DNA of 64,000 nt from Hydra vulgaris (GCF_038396675.1 NC_088921.1:21027001-21091000); one strand, 5' to 3'; positions 38,981-50,388 are shown, numbered from the stretch's first letter. The notes: generated by a model not told the origin, from the sequence alone. Numbers and translations: made by a program.

Positions 38981-39002
38981 CGGTGCCCTATCCACGGGTT
39001 GC
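38981..39002 (+). promoter_or_regulatory. U2 stem-loop III-like segment in the family D 5' UTR
   Basis: CGGTGCCCTATCCACGGGTT and the next two bases match U2 nt 134-155 at about 18 of 22. A hairpin TTACT/AGTAA follows, in the same place as the hairpin in F and G. It links this two-ORF family to the U2-headed ORF1-only families. Confidence 0.6.
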
Positions 39003-39083
39003 TTACTCCTAATAAGTAATAGGTTAACTCGACGTCATTATTAGTTGTAAGTGATAATAGATTTAAAAAAATCCACTCTTGAT

Positions 39084-40175
39084 ATGGAAAATATTATAAA
39101 TAATAACATATTGGAAATACGCAGAACAACTGCTGCATCTAAAAGCTACGCCCAAGTAGCTACAGGAGAAAGTAATGTTAATTTAAAACCATTAAAAAAT
39201 ACCTTACTTTGCTCATTAAATACTACAGCCAATGTAGAAGATATACTTGCTGCTCTGGAAGAGCAAGACTTAGATGTTGACCTTTTTGGTCTTCAAGTTA
39301 TTAGAGGAGGAAAGATGGTAGAAATTGTCATGAAGGATGACAAGTCGAAAAATACTCTTCTTGAAAAGGGGTTAAACATTAAAGGGGAACACTATCGCCT
39401 TTTTAATTCAAAACCAAACCGAACACCTAGAACGCCAACAACCCAAAGAAGAACGGTCTCGATCTTCGGTCTTCCACTTGAGTGTGTAGAGATTGGTGCA
39501 GGCGAAGAATTAGAAAACTTTGGATATGGTAAACACATATCCACAAGACCTCTAATGAAAAAAACTCAAAAAAACAAGATTGAATATTACTCTGGTATTC
39601 TACTTGTAGTATTGGAAAATATGCCTAAGCCAATACCAACCCACATAACCTTAAAAGGGTATAAAGTTAAAATAATCCACAGCGGTCAAGAAGGGTATAT
39701 ACCACAAAAAAAAAAGAATTCATTTGAAGAAAGTGAATATAAAAAAAAAGATAATACAAATAAAGAAAATTCAACTAATGAAATCCTAAGTACTAATTTT
39801 GAAGTAACTAGGATCGAAAAAGATCTAGATGTTGCAGCCACTGAAACTGACGTCCACTTTCAAACAAATGAAATTAAGGTCAATTCAACTAATATAATTG
39901 AAACACAAACTATGGAACAGGATATTGAAAATGAAGTGTATATTCATCAAGAACAAGAAGTAAAACAAAGTATACTATATGAGAACGAATTTATGGGTGA
40001 AGAGAATCCATCAGAAGCAATAGATGCAGACACGAACTCATTGCAGGAAGTAGGTACTAATGATAACAATAAAAAGAGAAAAAATAACACTGAGAAAAAC
40101 AAATACACTGAATCTAAACGATCCAATAAGGAATCACTAAATCTTGAAAAATTTAGTGAAAAACAAAAAAACTAA
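39084..40175 (+). CDS. ORF1 protein of family D (363 aa), intact
   Basis: The start is the ATG at 39084 (MENIINNN). The frame is open 11 codons upstream without an ATG. The core is at about residues 19-203: KSYAQVATGE, LKNTLLCSL, DILAALEEQDL, VIRGGKMVEIVM, then VSIFGLPLECV, GYGKHISTRPLM, YYSGILLVVLEN, GYKVKIIHSGQE. The acidic/Asn-rich second half ends in a basic patch (NNKKRKNN). No zinc knuckle and no KAEW module. Confidence 0.82.
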   Translation: MENIINNNILEIRRTTAASKSYAQVATGESNVNLKPLKNTLLCSLNTTANVEDILAALEEQDLDVDLFGLQVIRGGKMVEIVMKDDKSKNTLLEKGLNIKGEHYRLFNSKPNRTPRTPTTQRRTVSIFGLPLECVEIGAGEELENFGYGKHISTRPLMKKTQKNKIEYYSGILLVVLENMPKPIPTHITLKGYKVKIIHSGQEGYIPQKKKNSFEESEYKKKDNTNKENSTNEILSTNFEVTRIEKDLDVAATETDVHFQTNEIKVNSTNIIETQTMEQDIENEVYIHQEQEVKQSILYENEFMGEENPSEAIDADTNSLQEVGTNDNNKKRKNNTEKNKYTESKRSNKESLNLEKFSEKQKN

Positions 40176-40286
40176 AAATAAAAATAAAAATATAAAACAT
40201 AAAACCAAACAAAAATATAAAATTCAAAAATATAATAAAAATAAAAACAAAAACTAAACAAAAAAATAAAAACACTTTAGTTAAAA
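40176..40286 (+). repeat. A-rich inter-ORF repeats of family D
   Basis: Repeated AAAAATATAAAAC-like units lie between the ORF1 stop and the ORF2 ATG. The same type of sequence follows ORF1 in E (53931-54094), G and H. Confidence 0.7.
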
Positions 40287-43200
40287 ATGGCTTTAAATAT
40301 CTACACACTCAATGTAAATGGTCTAAATGACAATTCTAAACGTGTGAAAATAATGAATTGTCTAAAAAATACCGACAGCGATGTTATATGCATACAGGAA
40401 ACGCATTGTACCCAAGAAAACATGCCTAAATGGGCATTGGAATGGAGCAATATCACAGGTGGTTCGTCTCTGTGGAATAATGGTACAAACAAAGAACGCG
40501 GTGTTGCAATACTCACAAAAAATATAATCAATTTCGATCAAGTAAAGCATGATAAAAATGGAAGAATACTATCAACGAACATCAATATAGATAACACCAT
40601 TATTAGAATAATCAACATATACGGTCCAAATAGCCCTTCAGATAAAGAAAATTTTTTTCAATCTATCGAAAAACATGTCAAAGTATCGGACAGCCTGTTT
40701 CTTGTAGGAGACTTCAACATGGTCAAAACCCAACTCTAGACAGATTTGGAGGCGACCTCTACAATAAAAATAACACACTTGGATCCCATAAACCTTAGAG
40801 CAATTATAGAAAAATACAATTTAATAGACTACTATAGAAAACTAAACCCTAAAGGAACTGATTTTACTTATGCAAAAACTGATGGATCCGTCAAAAGTAG
40901 GATAGACAGGATATATAGCCAAACAAATGATAGGACTATCTACAAATATGCAATCATTGAAACCTACTTGAGCGACCACAAAGCCTTCTGCCTCTATCAA
41001 ATGACTAAAAAACCAAATAAAAAAGGACTCGGATACTGGCACTTGAATGTAACCCTCTTAGAGGATGAAATATTTATAAAAAATGTAGTAAATGAATTTG
41101 AGAGATTCGTGAAAACAAAACACTCTTACGAAAACTTAAACCAATGGTGGGAAATTTTTAAGTACCAAATTAAAGAAAATGCAATCACTAGGTCCACAGA
41201 AATTAACAAAACCAAAAAAGAGTATCAAAAACAACTAGAAAAAAAACTTAAAACCGAATATAAAAATGAAATAAAAGATATCGAAAAGATAAAATCCATA
41301 AAAAATGAAATAAACATGCTTAGTATTAATCGTGGAGTGTTTATAAGAACCAAACAGCAAGTTGTTGAGGAAGGTGAAACCCCATCAAAGGCGCCTTTTT
41401 CATTGGAAAAAACTAATCAGAAAAAAAAAACAATCGAGGAAATTAATGAAAACAACACCTTATACAAAGAAACTGCTTGTATTAATAAAGTCATTAGAAA
41501 GTACTACAAAACCTTATATAAAGAAAATAACCTTGACGAAGCAAAACAAATCAACCTCCTGAATAATATAAAAAATCCCCTTAAAAATTACGAAAATGCC
41601 TTCTTAAATACATACCTGACTAAAGAAGAACTGCTTAATGCAGCTAATTCTCTTGCAAAGTCAAAAACACCAGGTATCGATGGTATTCCGGTAGAGTTTT
41701 ATCAAAGCTTCTGGAATATAATTAAAAATAAATTACCCATATTGTAAATAAAAACCTCTTTAACGAAAAAGCCGAATTGTCATGGTCACAAGACTCCAGC
41801 CATAATAAGTCTACTCCCAAAAGAGGGAGATCTAAAACAACTTAAGAACTGGAGACCAATTTCCTTGTTATGTGCTGATTACAAGATCATCACTAAGGCC
41901 CTTGCAATTCGGCTATCAAAGGTTCTTGAGAAAATACTAGAACCATCGCAAACCTGCTCTGTTCCTAATCGTACAATCTTTTCAAATATCTTCCTAGCTA
42001 GGGATCTAATAGAGTATACCAATCAGAAGAGTAGAAAAAGTTTTATTATATCAATTGACCAAGAGAAGGCATTTGATAAACTTGATCGAAAATTTCTTTT
42101 TAAAGTAATTGAGCGTTTTAATTTTGGTTGTATGTTTACAAGAGCCTTAAAACAAACGCTCAAAAATACACAATCCCTTATTATAAACAATGGGCACCTA
42201 AGCAAACCTTTCAAAGTTAATAGAGGAGTAAGGCAAGGTGACCCTATATCACTTATGCTTTACTGTATTGCGGCAGAGACCCTGTCTCTATCAATAAAAG
42301 AGAATCAAAATATCGATGGAATTAAAATACCTGGAAATAATATTCCTCTCAAAATTTTGCAATATGCAGATGACACAATGATCACTGCACAAAATATCTC
42401 ATCCATCGATGAAATTTTTAAAGAAATAGCAAACTTTGAACTTGCCACTGGGTCAAACATAAACAAGGCAAAATCAAAAGCTCTGGCACTTGGAGGCTTT
42501 GACCATCTGGCATATAAAAACTACATAAATAAAGGATTTTATAAAGATCATGGTATAAACTGGGTCAATCATACCGGCTTAAGAATACTAGGCATAACAT
42601 TTAATACTGACCTTGCTTATTCAGCAACAATAAATTGGAAAGAAACTGTAGAAAAATTAAAAAAAAAACACTAGAATCTTTAAATACAGAAACGTATCAC
42701 TGAGATGCAAAGGAATTTTTTTAAATACCCTGGCACTTTCGAAGATATGGTACTTAGCTAACGTTTTCCCACTAAATAAAATCTTTGAAAATAAAATAAA
42801 AAAAGAAATCTCGATCTACTTGTGGCAAAGTGAATATGCCGAGCCCATCAAGCGCGACATTCTTTACCTTCCAACTATAAATGGAGGTTTAGGACTAATT
42901 GATCCAGCTAAACAAAGTATCTCACTCAGGATAAAACATCTTCTACAGATGCAACATGTCGAAAACCCTCATGAAAGCCTTTACCTCCAAAAATACTTAC
43001 TTGCCACCTCGCTACTAAAACTTGCAAACCAAAGTTATAAACAATGGAAATTTTTAACACTAAATAATTATCCTAAAACATTAAACAGTCCTCCCTTCTA
43101 TTATCGTGATATTGTAGATGTCCTAAAAAAAAATGAACACCTATTCCTACTAATAAAAAAATCGTCGCGCAACATATATAAGACACTCTTTAAATAATGA

Positions 43201-43842
43201 AAATAATACTTACATAAAAAAAGTACAAACATATTGGGAAGATAAATTGCAAAAACAACTGCCTTGGAGAACCATATGGCTAAGATCTTTTAACTCGTAT
43301 GCCCAAGGCCCAAGTCAAAATACTCAGTGGAGAATGTTACAAAATAGTCTTCCAACAATGGAAAAACTACGGCTATGGAGGAAGAATAGAGGACGAGGTA
43401 GTTCACTCTGTAGGACTTGTGGTCTACCAGAAACAACGCTGCATCCCTTTACATCCTGTAAGATAGCGAGGACAGTGTGGAGCAAACTAAAAGTAGTATA
43501 CAAAACATTGCAACCAACGCAACCATTTAATATAGTCCATACCGTTCTATTCACTGATATCGACGAATTTAATTGGAACAACATAAAGGCAAAAATAATA
43601 ACGACCATCACAAATATCACTACTACGGAGCTATGGAGAGCACGAAATATGAAAATAAAAGAAAATAAAACCATAAAACCAAAAACCATAGTTGAAAATA
43701 TAAAACGAGAACTAAAGTACATATGGGATGTAAAATATAAAAAACATCAAAGATTGAATGACATAAAAAACTTCCATAAAAAATACTCCCTTAACAATGC
43801 AATAAGTAGGCAAACTCTGACAAGTTAGTTTTTAATCTATAA
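40287..43842 (+). pseudogene. ORF2 endonuclease/RT of family D, at least five frame breaks
   Basis: It starts MALNIYTLNVNGLNDN. The endonuclease (IQETHC, NIYGPN, GDFNMV, SRIDRIYS, SDHKAF) is broken near 40728 and 40788. Further breaks lie at about 41720-41850, 42665 (in an A-run) and 43195, and one just before the end. RT motifs DQEKAFD, RQGDPISLMLY and YADD, and the finger CRTCGLPETTLHPFTSC, are present. The natural end, by comparison with E, is LVFNL at 43842. It is closest to family E in sequence. Confidence 0.84.
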
Positions 43843-43991
43843 AGCAATAAGATGTGATCTCAACTTCTCGTTTTTTCGATTTCCTCGCATTTCCGCTTTT
43901 CGTTTATGTTTTGATCACCAAAAATAAAAATTAAGTATAAGTTAAAAAATTAAAAATAAAAACCAAAAAAAAAAAAAAAAAAAAAAAAAAA

Positions 43992-44342
43992 GTATCTGTT
44001 CTTATCAGTTTAATATCTGGTACGCCGGCACAGTCCGGCTCATATATTAATCTGATTTTTGGCATTAGGTCATGGGATCATAGTTCCCTGACCACGGGTT
44101 GCCTCGGCTTTGCACTACTGCTGAGCGCGGCCCAGATTGGAAAAAAGAAAATATCTTCACTTTCAGAGTGTCTAACATCGCTAATGGTCTCAGCTGCTGC
44201 TGCTGATGATGCTGCTGATGATGACGACGACGAAAATGATTAGACGTTCTAATTCAAATTACAAGTACATTGTTGAAGACGGCGTCAGTCCGACTATGTC
44301 TGCAGTGTTCAGTTATCGCTTCTCGGCCTAATGGCTAAGATC
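43992..44342 (+). pseudogene. U2 block: 3' fragment with 8-bp deletion, spacer, short 5' fragment
   Basis: Positions 43992-44134 are U2 nt 36-186 lacking 8 bases in stem-loop III (CATAGTTCCCTGACC at about 44079). Positions 44315-44342 are U2 nt 1-28. The spacer has AAATTACAAG in place of AAACCACAAG. Confidence 0.92.
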
Positions 44343-44447
44343 TCTATATGTTCTTTTTTATAGCGGAGACAGCGATTTAGAAAGTGGAAATTGTTTTAGT
44401 GTGTTTTTAATATTATCAAGGAGTTACTTGTTTTTTTTGGTTTTTTA

Positions 44448-45761
44448 ATGGAGTTCACTCTTATTGAGCAATCTAAAGACCTACTCGACAAAATGGAAAA
44501 AGTTGCGAAAGGCGAAATAACAGTTGAAGATGTCAATATGGGATACAGCTCCGACGACAAAGATGCGGAAGATTCGGACGAGGAGATTCGTCGACGGATG
44601 CAGGCGAAAGCTCTGCCAAAAAATTCAAAACCATTCGACAAAATTGTGGTTTTGGCGGACGGAGAGAAGACTCCAAAACCAATTCAGGCGGAAGCTCTGC
44701 CCAAAAATTCAATATCTGCGGACCTTAACGGACCAATCTTAAAAAAAAGTTACGCTAGCGCAACGAAATCTTCGACTAAAGACGCGAAAACAAATTATAC
44801 TACCGAAATGAAAAAGGTTCTACCTAAAACACTCTTATGCAGGCTGCAAAGAAAAACTACAATAAATGAAATTTTGTTTGCCTTAGAAAATGAAGGTATG
44901 GCAGCCGATCTGGAAGGTCTGCAGTTGATACATGGTAATACTGTTTTGGAGATTGTCATGAGGACGGAGACAACAAGGAACCTTCTTATTGAGAGAGGAC
45001 TTGTTGTTAACCGTCTGCATCACACCTTCTACAAATCAAATCCTGAAAGAGCGCCGACCTCCAGAATCCATGTATCTGTGTTTGGCCTTCCAATCGAGGA
45101 TAAAAATTTGATCGTCGGAAAAACTCTTGAGCGATTGGGTTATGGCAAGCATGTGTATACAAAGCCTGTCATGAGGAAAACTCCCGTGAGTGGATTACTC
45201 TACTACTCGGGAATCCTTGTGGCGGTGATGGAAGACATGCCGGGACCCATTCCAACACATCTGAACATAGACGGCTACAACGTCAGAATTCAGCACAACA
45301 ACCAGACTGGGCAATCTCCAACAGCAACAATAGCACAGCCCTTAACCTTAATGAACAAAGATCAACCGACCCAAGAAATAACCACAATTCCGGCCGACCA
45401 CATAGTTGACGAACTACCTACAAATATGGAGACAGCACCTCTATCGTCTGAAACACCCTGCACAACCCAACCGATAGTTACCTCTACAGTTACTCCTGAC
45501 CCACCTTCTTCACCAACCAAAGAAGAGTCCTCTGAAATCCTTCCCACCGATTTCCAAGATACCCATAGCGACCAAGGCATGACTGATGAATCACCAAGCA
45601 GTGGAGATGAGAATATCGAAGAAGACGGAGCTGGAGATGACGGAGGGGCATACCAGGAAGTAAACCGAAAAAGAAAAAACCAACGAAAAGCGAATAGAGA
45701 AGCAAGAGCGAAGAGAAGAACAGCTCAAGGAAACGTTAAGCACCGGCTTGGGCTGCGGTGA
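44448..45761 (+). CDS. ORF1 protein of family A (437 aa), intact, copy A3
   Basis: It starts MEFTLIEQSKDLLDKMEKV. Compared with A1 it is 28 residues longer, mainly because a module containing ALPKNS occurs twice (QAKALPKNSKP and QAEALPKNSIS). The core with two RRM-like halves is well conserved with A1 (KKSYASATKSS, LPKTLLCRLQ, VSVFGLPIED, GYGKHVYTKPVM, YYSGILVAVMED). A Thr/Pro linker and a basic tail (NRKRKNQRKANR) follow. The 5' third is much more diverged from A1 than the rest, suggesting exchange or fast change there. Confidence 0.85.
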   Translation: MEFTLIEQSKDLLDKMEKVAKGEITVEDVNMGYSSDDKDAEDSDEEIRRRMQAKALPKNSKPFDKIVVLADGEKTPKPIQAEALPKNSISADLNGPILKKSYASATKSSTKDAKTNYTTEMKKVLPKTLLCRLQRKTTINEILFALENEGMAADLEGLQLIHGNTVLEIVMRTETTRNLLIERGLVVNRLHHTFYKSNPERAPTSRIHVSVFGLPIEDKNLIVGKTLERLGYGKHVYTKPVMRKTPVSGLLYYSGILVAVMEDMPGPIPTHLNIDGYNVRIQHNNQTGQSPTATIAQPLTLMNKDQPTQEITTIPADHIVDELPTNMETAPLSSETPCTTQPIVTSTVTPDPPSSPTKEESSEILPTDFQDTHSDQGMTDESPSSGDENIEEDGAGDDGGAYQEVNRKRKNQRKANREARAKRRTAQGNVKHRLGLR

Positions 45762-45901
45762 GAGTCTTTTAATTTTTTATTTTATTTACTTCTTCACGAA
45801 ATTTGTTTTTATTAATAGCCAACCTAAGTGTGTGATTTTATATTTTTAATAAGAATTTCTTTTGTTTAATTCAATCTTATAAAAAAACTTTGTCATGAAA
45901 A

Positions 45902-48900
45902 ATGGAAGTAAGAATTCTAACGCTGAACGTGAATGGTCTCCAAACCGAGACCAAACGTAACAAAATATTTCGATTCCTCAAAAATTCGGACTATGACGTG
46001 ATATGCTTGCAAGAAACGCATAGTACCGAAGAAAGCAACAACAAATGGAGTTTAGAATGGAAACACCAAACAAATGGTAGCTCTATTTGGAATAACGGAA
46101 ACCAAAAAGAGCGGGGTGTTGCCATTCTATCTAAAAATGAACATATATTTAACGAAATTAGCCAAGACGACAGCGGGAGAATTCTTGCTGCCAATTTCTC
46201 TCTAAAACAAACAATAATAAGAATAATTAATATATACGGACCCAATGATCCGCAACATAAGGAAAACTTTTTTAAACAGGTTAAAAAGCACGCGCGAGGA
46301 TCGGATTATATGATCCTCGCGGGTGACTTTAACATGGTTGAAAACCCCCATTTAGACAGGGAGGGAGGGGATCTCTTTAACAAAAATAATACTCTGGGTA
46401 GAGTCAATTTGAGATACTTTTGCGAAAAGTTTGATTTAGTTGACGTATTTCGCAAGAGTAATCCAAACAAAGTTGACTTTACCTATGAAAAGCCAGACAA
46501 AAGTTTCAAAAGTAGAATCGATAGAATTTATGTTCCTTTGACGACCTCGAGGAACTGTGAATGCGCCATAATAGAGAACATACTGAGTGATCACAGAGCC
46601 TTCGGCTGCACTCTTATACTCGATAACAAGAGTGAGAGAGGCCCGGGCTTTTGGCACCTAAATGTTTCTCTATTAAGCGACCACGCTTTTAAAACTAAAC
46701 TGAAAAGCGATTTTGAACAAGAAAAAAATAATAAAAACAATTACCTCAATAGCAATCAATGGTGGGATATTACAAAATCCCGCATAAAGTTGATTGCTAT
46801 AGAAACATCTAAAAGAAAAAAGCGCGAGCTAAAACGCAAACAAAATAACATTCGAAAACAAATTGAAATTGAAAACCAAAAACCAGAAAGAGACTTGGAA
46901 ACACTTGAAGACCTAAAATCTGAGCTTCAAGAACTCGTCTGCGACGGGGGCGTCTTCGTCAGAACGAAGCAAACCCTGGCAGAGGAGGGCGAAAAACCTT
47001 CCAAAGCTCTCTTTCATATGGAAAAAAATAACCAAAAGAAAAAAGTGATAAACCAAATTAAAGATGGCGATGTCATGCAAACGGACACCGTTCATATAAT
47101 AGAAACAATCAGAAAATTTTACAAAAACTTATACAAAGCAAAAAAGCTGAATACAGAAAAGCAAAACCAATTTTTAAAAAACATTACGAGTTCGCTCTCG
47201 GATAATCAAAATGCGTTTTTAAACATCCCGTTTAGCAGTGAGGAGCTTTTAAACGCGGCCATGTCTTTAAACAAAGGCAAAACACCAGGGATAGACGGCC
47301 TCCCAGTAGAATTCTATCAAGAATGCTGGGATGTTTACGGAGAAGAACTAACCGTTCTCATGAACGCTAACGTCTTCGAAGTAAACAACGAGCTGTCATG
47401 GTCCCAAAGAACGGCGCTGATAAGTCTTCTTCCTAAAGAGGGAGACCTAACTGCGCTGCAGAACTGGCGACCGATATCCCTGCTGTGCGCGGACTATAAA
47501 ATAGCCACAAAAGCCCTCGCCTTGAGGCTATCAAAGGTACTCAATACTATCCTCGGACCGTCGCAAACGTGCTCGGTACCGGGAAGAAACATATTCTCCA
47601 ACATTTGTCTGGTTAGAGATTTAATACAATATACTAACGAGAAAAACATCGATGGTGTCCTGATTACAATTGACCAGGAAAAAGCCTTCGACAAAATCGA
47701 CAGGAGCTTCCTGGTCAAAACACTTCAAAAATTCAATCTAGGCAAAAAATTTATTAGCGCCATTGAACAAACAATGAAAAATACCCAATCTATTATTTTG
47801 AATAACGGCTACATGAGCAAGCCGTTCAGTATAAGCAGAGGAGTTCGCCAAGGCGACCCGATATCCCTTATGCTTTACTGCCTGGTTGTGGAGTCGCTGG
47901 CCCTAGACATCAGAAACAATCCTGATGTGGACGGCATTCCTCTTCCAGGAACTAAAAACAAACTAAAAGTCTCCCAATATGCAGATGACACCACGATGTT
48001 CCTGAGGAACCCGATGTCGATTGAATGCGTTTTTAAAACGCTAGACGACTTCGAGGAAGCCTCAGGCTCAAACATAAACAAAAACAAAACCAAAGGCCTG
48101 GCGTTGGGTGGCTTCAATCACATCCACTACGAAAACACAGCCAGAGTGTTGAAACAAAAATGTTTCAACATCAACTGGTGCAACGCCACCGGCATAAAAA
48201 TTTTAGGAATAACCTTCCACACCGACCTAGCTTACACCGCTAGCGTGAACTGGAAGAAAGCCGTTGAAAGCTTTAGGAAAAAAATCAAAAGCTTCAAATA
48301 CCGGAACATATCTTTGAGATGCAAGGGTGTTTTTGTAAACACTCTTGCACTCTCAAAGGTATGGTTCGTGGCCAACGGCTTCCCAATCAGCGAGGCAATT
48401 TCCAAACAAATAAAAAAAGAAATATCCGCGTACCTCTGGCAAAGCGAATACGCGCAACCATTAAAATATGACATCTTAAATATACCCATTGATAAAGGAG
48501 GACTAGGCATCCTTGATACCAAAAATCAGTGCTTAGCCCTCCGAACCAAAAATATTTTTTTAATAAAGGAACAAGAAAACTCTCACGAGTCTTGTTTCAT
48601 CCAAAACTACTATTTAGCCCACCACCTAACTAGAAGAGCAAAAACCAATTACCCCCAATGGTTGTTTCTAACCAGAAACAACTTTCCAAAATCAATTAAT
48701 GACCTTCCCTTTTACTACAAAGATGTTGTTGAGATAATTAAAAGCAACGATAAAATTTTTGAAATAAAAACTAAAAACTCTAAAAACATATATGCGATTG
48801 TCAGCAAATTTGGCGAAAACATACACATCCAAAAAATACAAATGGCATGGGATGCAAAGCTTCAAAAATCACTTCCGTGGAAAAAAATATGGGAGAGAAG

Positions 48901-49456
48901 TTTTAAATCCTATGCCAGCGGACCTAGCAAAAACGTCCTCTGGAGAATACTAACAAACTCGCTTCCGACTCTTGAAAAGATTCAGAGTTGGAGGAAAAAC
49001 AGAGGACGGGGAAACGCTAACTGCAAAACCTGCGGTGCAGTGGAAAACACGTTACACCCGTTTATCCACTGCAAGAAAGCTAGATCGGTATGGAAGGCTT
49101 TCAAAAACGTTTATGAAAAGCTCATAACAGAGCAAAACTTTAACATAGTTCGTGCGGTCTTTCTGACAAATATAGACCACTTGTCAAAGAAGGACCACAC
49201 TGCGAAAATAGCTTCAACCCTGGCCCACGTAATAACTTCAAAGTTATGGTGGGCCAGAAACATGAAATTAAAAGAAAACAAAATTATACCCTCTGCAAGA
49301 GTTGTAGAGGTCATTAAAAAAGAAATTAGAAACATCTGGAAGATAAATTACAACACATATTTAAGGAAAAACAATGTGGAAATGTTTCATGAACAGTTTT
49401 CAATCAACAGCGCGATAAGCGATAAGAATACCCAAAACCTTGTGTTCCTTGTTTAA
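45902..49456 (+). CDS. ORF2: AP-like endonuclease and reverse transcriptase, family A (1184 aa), intact, copy A3
   Basis: Same length and architecture as A1. Endonuclease Asn11, Glu38, Tyr112, Asp142/Asn144 and Asp230/His231, RT DQEKAFD, RQGDPISLMLY and YADD, and finger CKTCGAVENTLHPFIHC are all present. It differs from A1 at a limited number of residues (KNSDYD for NNSDYD, LKQTII for QKHTTI, LWWARN for LWRARN). Together with A1 it is the best candidate in the window for a working U2-targeting RT. The frame ends NLVFLV. Confidence 0.93.
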   Translation: MEVRILTLNVNGLQTETKRNKIFRFLKNSDYDVICLQETHSTEESNNKWSLEWKHQTNGSSIWNNGNQKERGVAILSKNEHIFNEISQDDSGRILAANFSLKQTIIRIINIYGPNDPQHKENFFKQVKKHARGSDYMILAGDFNMVENPHLDREGGDLFNKNNTLGRVNLRYFCEKFDLVDVFRKSNPNKVDFTYEKPDKSFKSRIDRIYVPLTTSRNCECAIIENILSDHRAFGCTLILDNKSERGPGFWHLNVSLLSDHAFKTKLKSDFEQEKNNKNNYLNSNQWWDITKSRIKLIAIETSKRKKRELKRKQNNIRKQIEIENQKPERDLETLEDLKSELQELVCDGGVFVRTKQTLAEEGEKPSKALFHMEKNNQKKKVINQIKDGDVMQTDTVHIIETIRKFYKNLYKAKKLNTEKQNQFLKNITSSLSDNQNAFLNIPFSSEELLNAAMSLNKGKTPGIDGLPVEFYQECWDVYGEELTVLMNANVFEVNNELSWSQRTALISLLPKEGDLTALQNWRPISLLCADYKIATKALALRLSKVLNTILGPSQTCSVPGRNIFSNICLVRDLIQYTNEKNIDGVLITIDQEKAFDKIDRSFLVKTLQKFNLGKKFISAIEQTMKNTQSIILNNGYMSKPFSISRGVRQGDPISLMLYCLVVESLALDIRNNPDVDGIPLPGTKNKLKVSQYADDTTMFLRNPMSIECVFKTLDDFEEASGSNINKNKTKGLALGGFNHIHYENTARVLKQKCFNINWCNATGIKILGITFHTDLAYTASVNWKKAVESFRKKIKSFKYRNISLRCKGVFVNTLALSKVWFVANGFPISEAISKQIKKEISAYLWQSEYAQPLKYDILNIPIDKGGLGILDTKNQCLALRTKNIFLIKEQENSHESCFIQNYYLAHHLTRRAKTNYPQWLFLTRNNFPKSINDLPFYYKDVVEIIKSNDKIFEIKTKNSKNIYAIVSKFGENIHIQKIQMAWDAKLQKSLPWKKIWERSFKSYASGPSKNVLWRILTNSLPTLEKIQSWRKNRGRGNANCKTCGAVENTLHPFIHCKKARSVWKAFKNVYEKLITEQNFNIVRAVFLTNIDHLSKKDHTAKIASTLAHVITSKLWWARNMKLKENKIIPSARVVEVIKKEIRNIWKINYNTYLRKNNVEMFHEQFSINSAISDKNTQNLVFLV

Positions 49457-50010
49457 GGAAGAAATTTCAACCATGTCTTGATTATTCTGTAGATTTGTAA
49501 ACTCTTTTTAATTAACAATCAAACGAAAAAGCATGTCCCCAGCAGCCGTTGCGGTGTGACGGACATGCTAATATTTTTTAAGTGCCAGGCTTAATGGCCA
49601 GCAATATGTATTATAAACACACGATGTACGAACATGTCCTGCAAAACCCGGTGGTTTTAATGGATGTGTGAATTTTTTTTAACAGCCTGGGTTAATAACC
49701 AGACATATATATTTTAAATGGCAATATCTGTTATTTTGTTTATACTTTCCTAAGAATTGTTGTGGTATTATTTCGAATTTGTTTTCTTCGCTTTTTTTCA
49801 TTTTCGCTTTTCGTTTTAGTAATACCCACAACAAAAATATAAATAAATAAAGAAAAGAGCATAAAATTAACAATTTAAATCAAACGAAACTTATTAAATA
49901 CTTTATATTTTACAAGATTTTTCCCCCCACCATGTAAATATACTCCTGTTGTATATACTTTATATTGAAATATATGTAATTATCACAAAAAAAAAAAAAA
50001 AAAAAAAAAA
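49457..50010 (+). other. Structured 3' UTR of family A, copy A3
   Basis: Same order of hairpins as A1: GCATGTCC/GGACATGC (49531-49568), GGCTTAATGGCCAGC, ACATGTCC/GGATGTGT, CCTGG/CCAG near 49685-49705, and the long stem 49757-49770 / 49820-49834. It ends CACAAAA before U2. No gene. Confidence 0.75.
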
Positions 50011-50388
50011 GTATCTGTTCTTATCAGTTTAATATCTGGTACGCCGGCACAGTCCGGCTCATATATTAATCTGATTTTTGGCATTAGGTCATGGGATCAT
50101 AGGTTTACCTTGCCCTGACCACGGGTTGCCTCGGCTTTGCACTACTGCTGAGCGCGGCCCAGATTGGAAAAAAGAAAATATCTTCACTTTCAGAGTGTCT
50201 AACATCGCTAATGGTCTCAGCTGCTGCTGCTGATGATGCTGCTGATGATGACGACGACGAAAATGATTAGACGTTCTAATTCAAACCACAAGTACATTGT
50301 TGAAGACGGCGTCAGTCCGACTATGTCTGCAGTGTTCAGTTATCGCTTCTCGGCCTAATGGCTAAGATCAAGTGTAGTATGTGTTTTT
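50011..50388 (+). pseudogene. U2 block: 3' fragment, spacer, 5' fragment
   Basis: Positions 50011-50161 are U2 nt 36-186. Positions 50342-50388 are U2 nt 1-47 with two changes near the joint (GTATGTGTTTTT in place of GTATCTGTTCTT). Confidence 0.91.

Larger units (their letters stand above)
38889..43991 (+). mobile_element. Family D two-ORF U2-specific LINE, full length, ORF2 broken
   Basis: This 5.1-kb element has a 5' UTR with GAGACAGCG (38904-38912), a GGTC-TATT-GGCC hairpin (38923-38938) and a segment like U2 stem-loop III (38981-39002). The last two features are otherwise typical of the ORF1-only families, especially H. Intact ORF1 is followed by an A-rich inter-ORF region with TATAAAAC repeats, a multiply broken ORF2, and a 3' UTR with a GTGATC/GATCAC long stem (43854-43918), then poly(A). 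Confidence 0.88.
44343..50010 (+). mobile_element. Family A two-ORF U2-specific LINE, complete and intact (copy A3)
   Basis: This 5.7-kb element has a 5' UTR with GAGACAGCG (44366-44374), ORF1 (44448-45761) with a divergent N-terminus, ORF2 (45902-49456), and a structured 3' UTR. The 5' joint follows U2 nt 28, unlike A1 and A2. Its first bases (TCTATATGTTCTT) look like a scrambled piece of U2 nt 37-47. ORF2 is nearly identical to A1, while ORF1 differs more in its first 90 codons. Confidence 0.91.
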
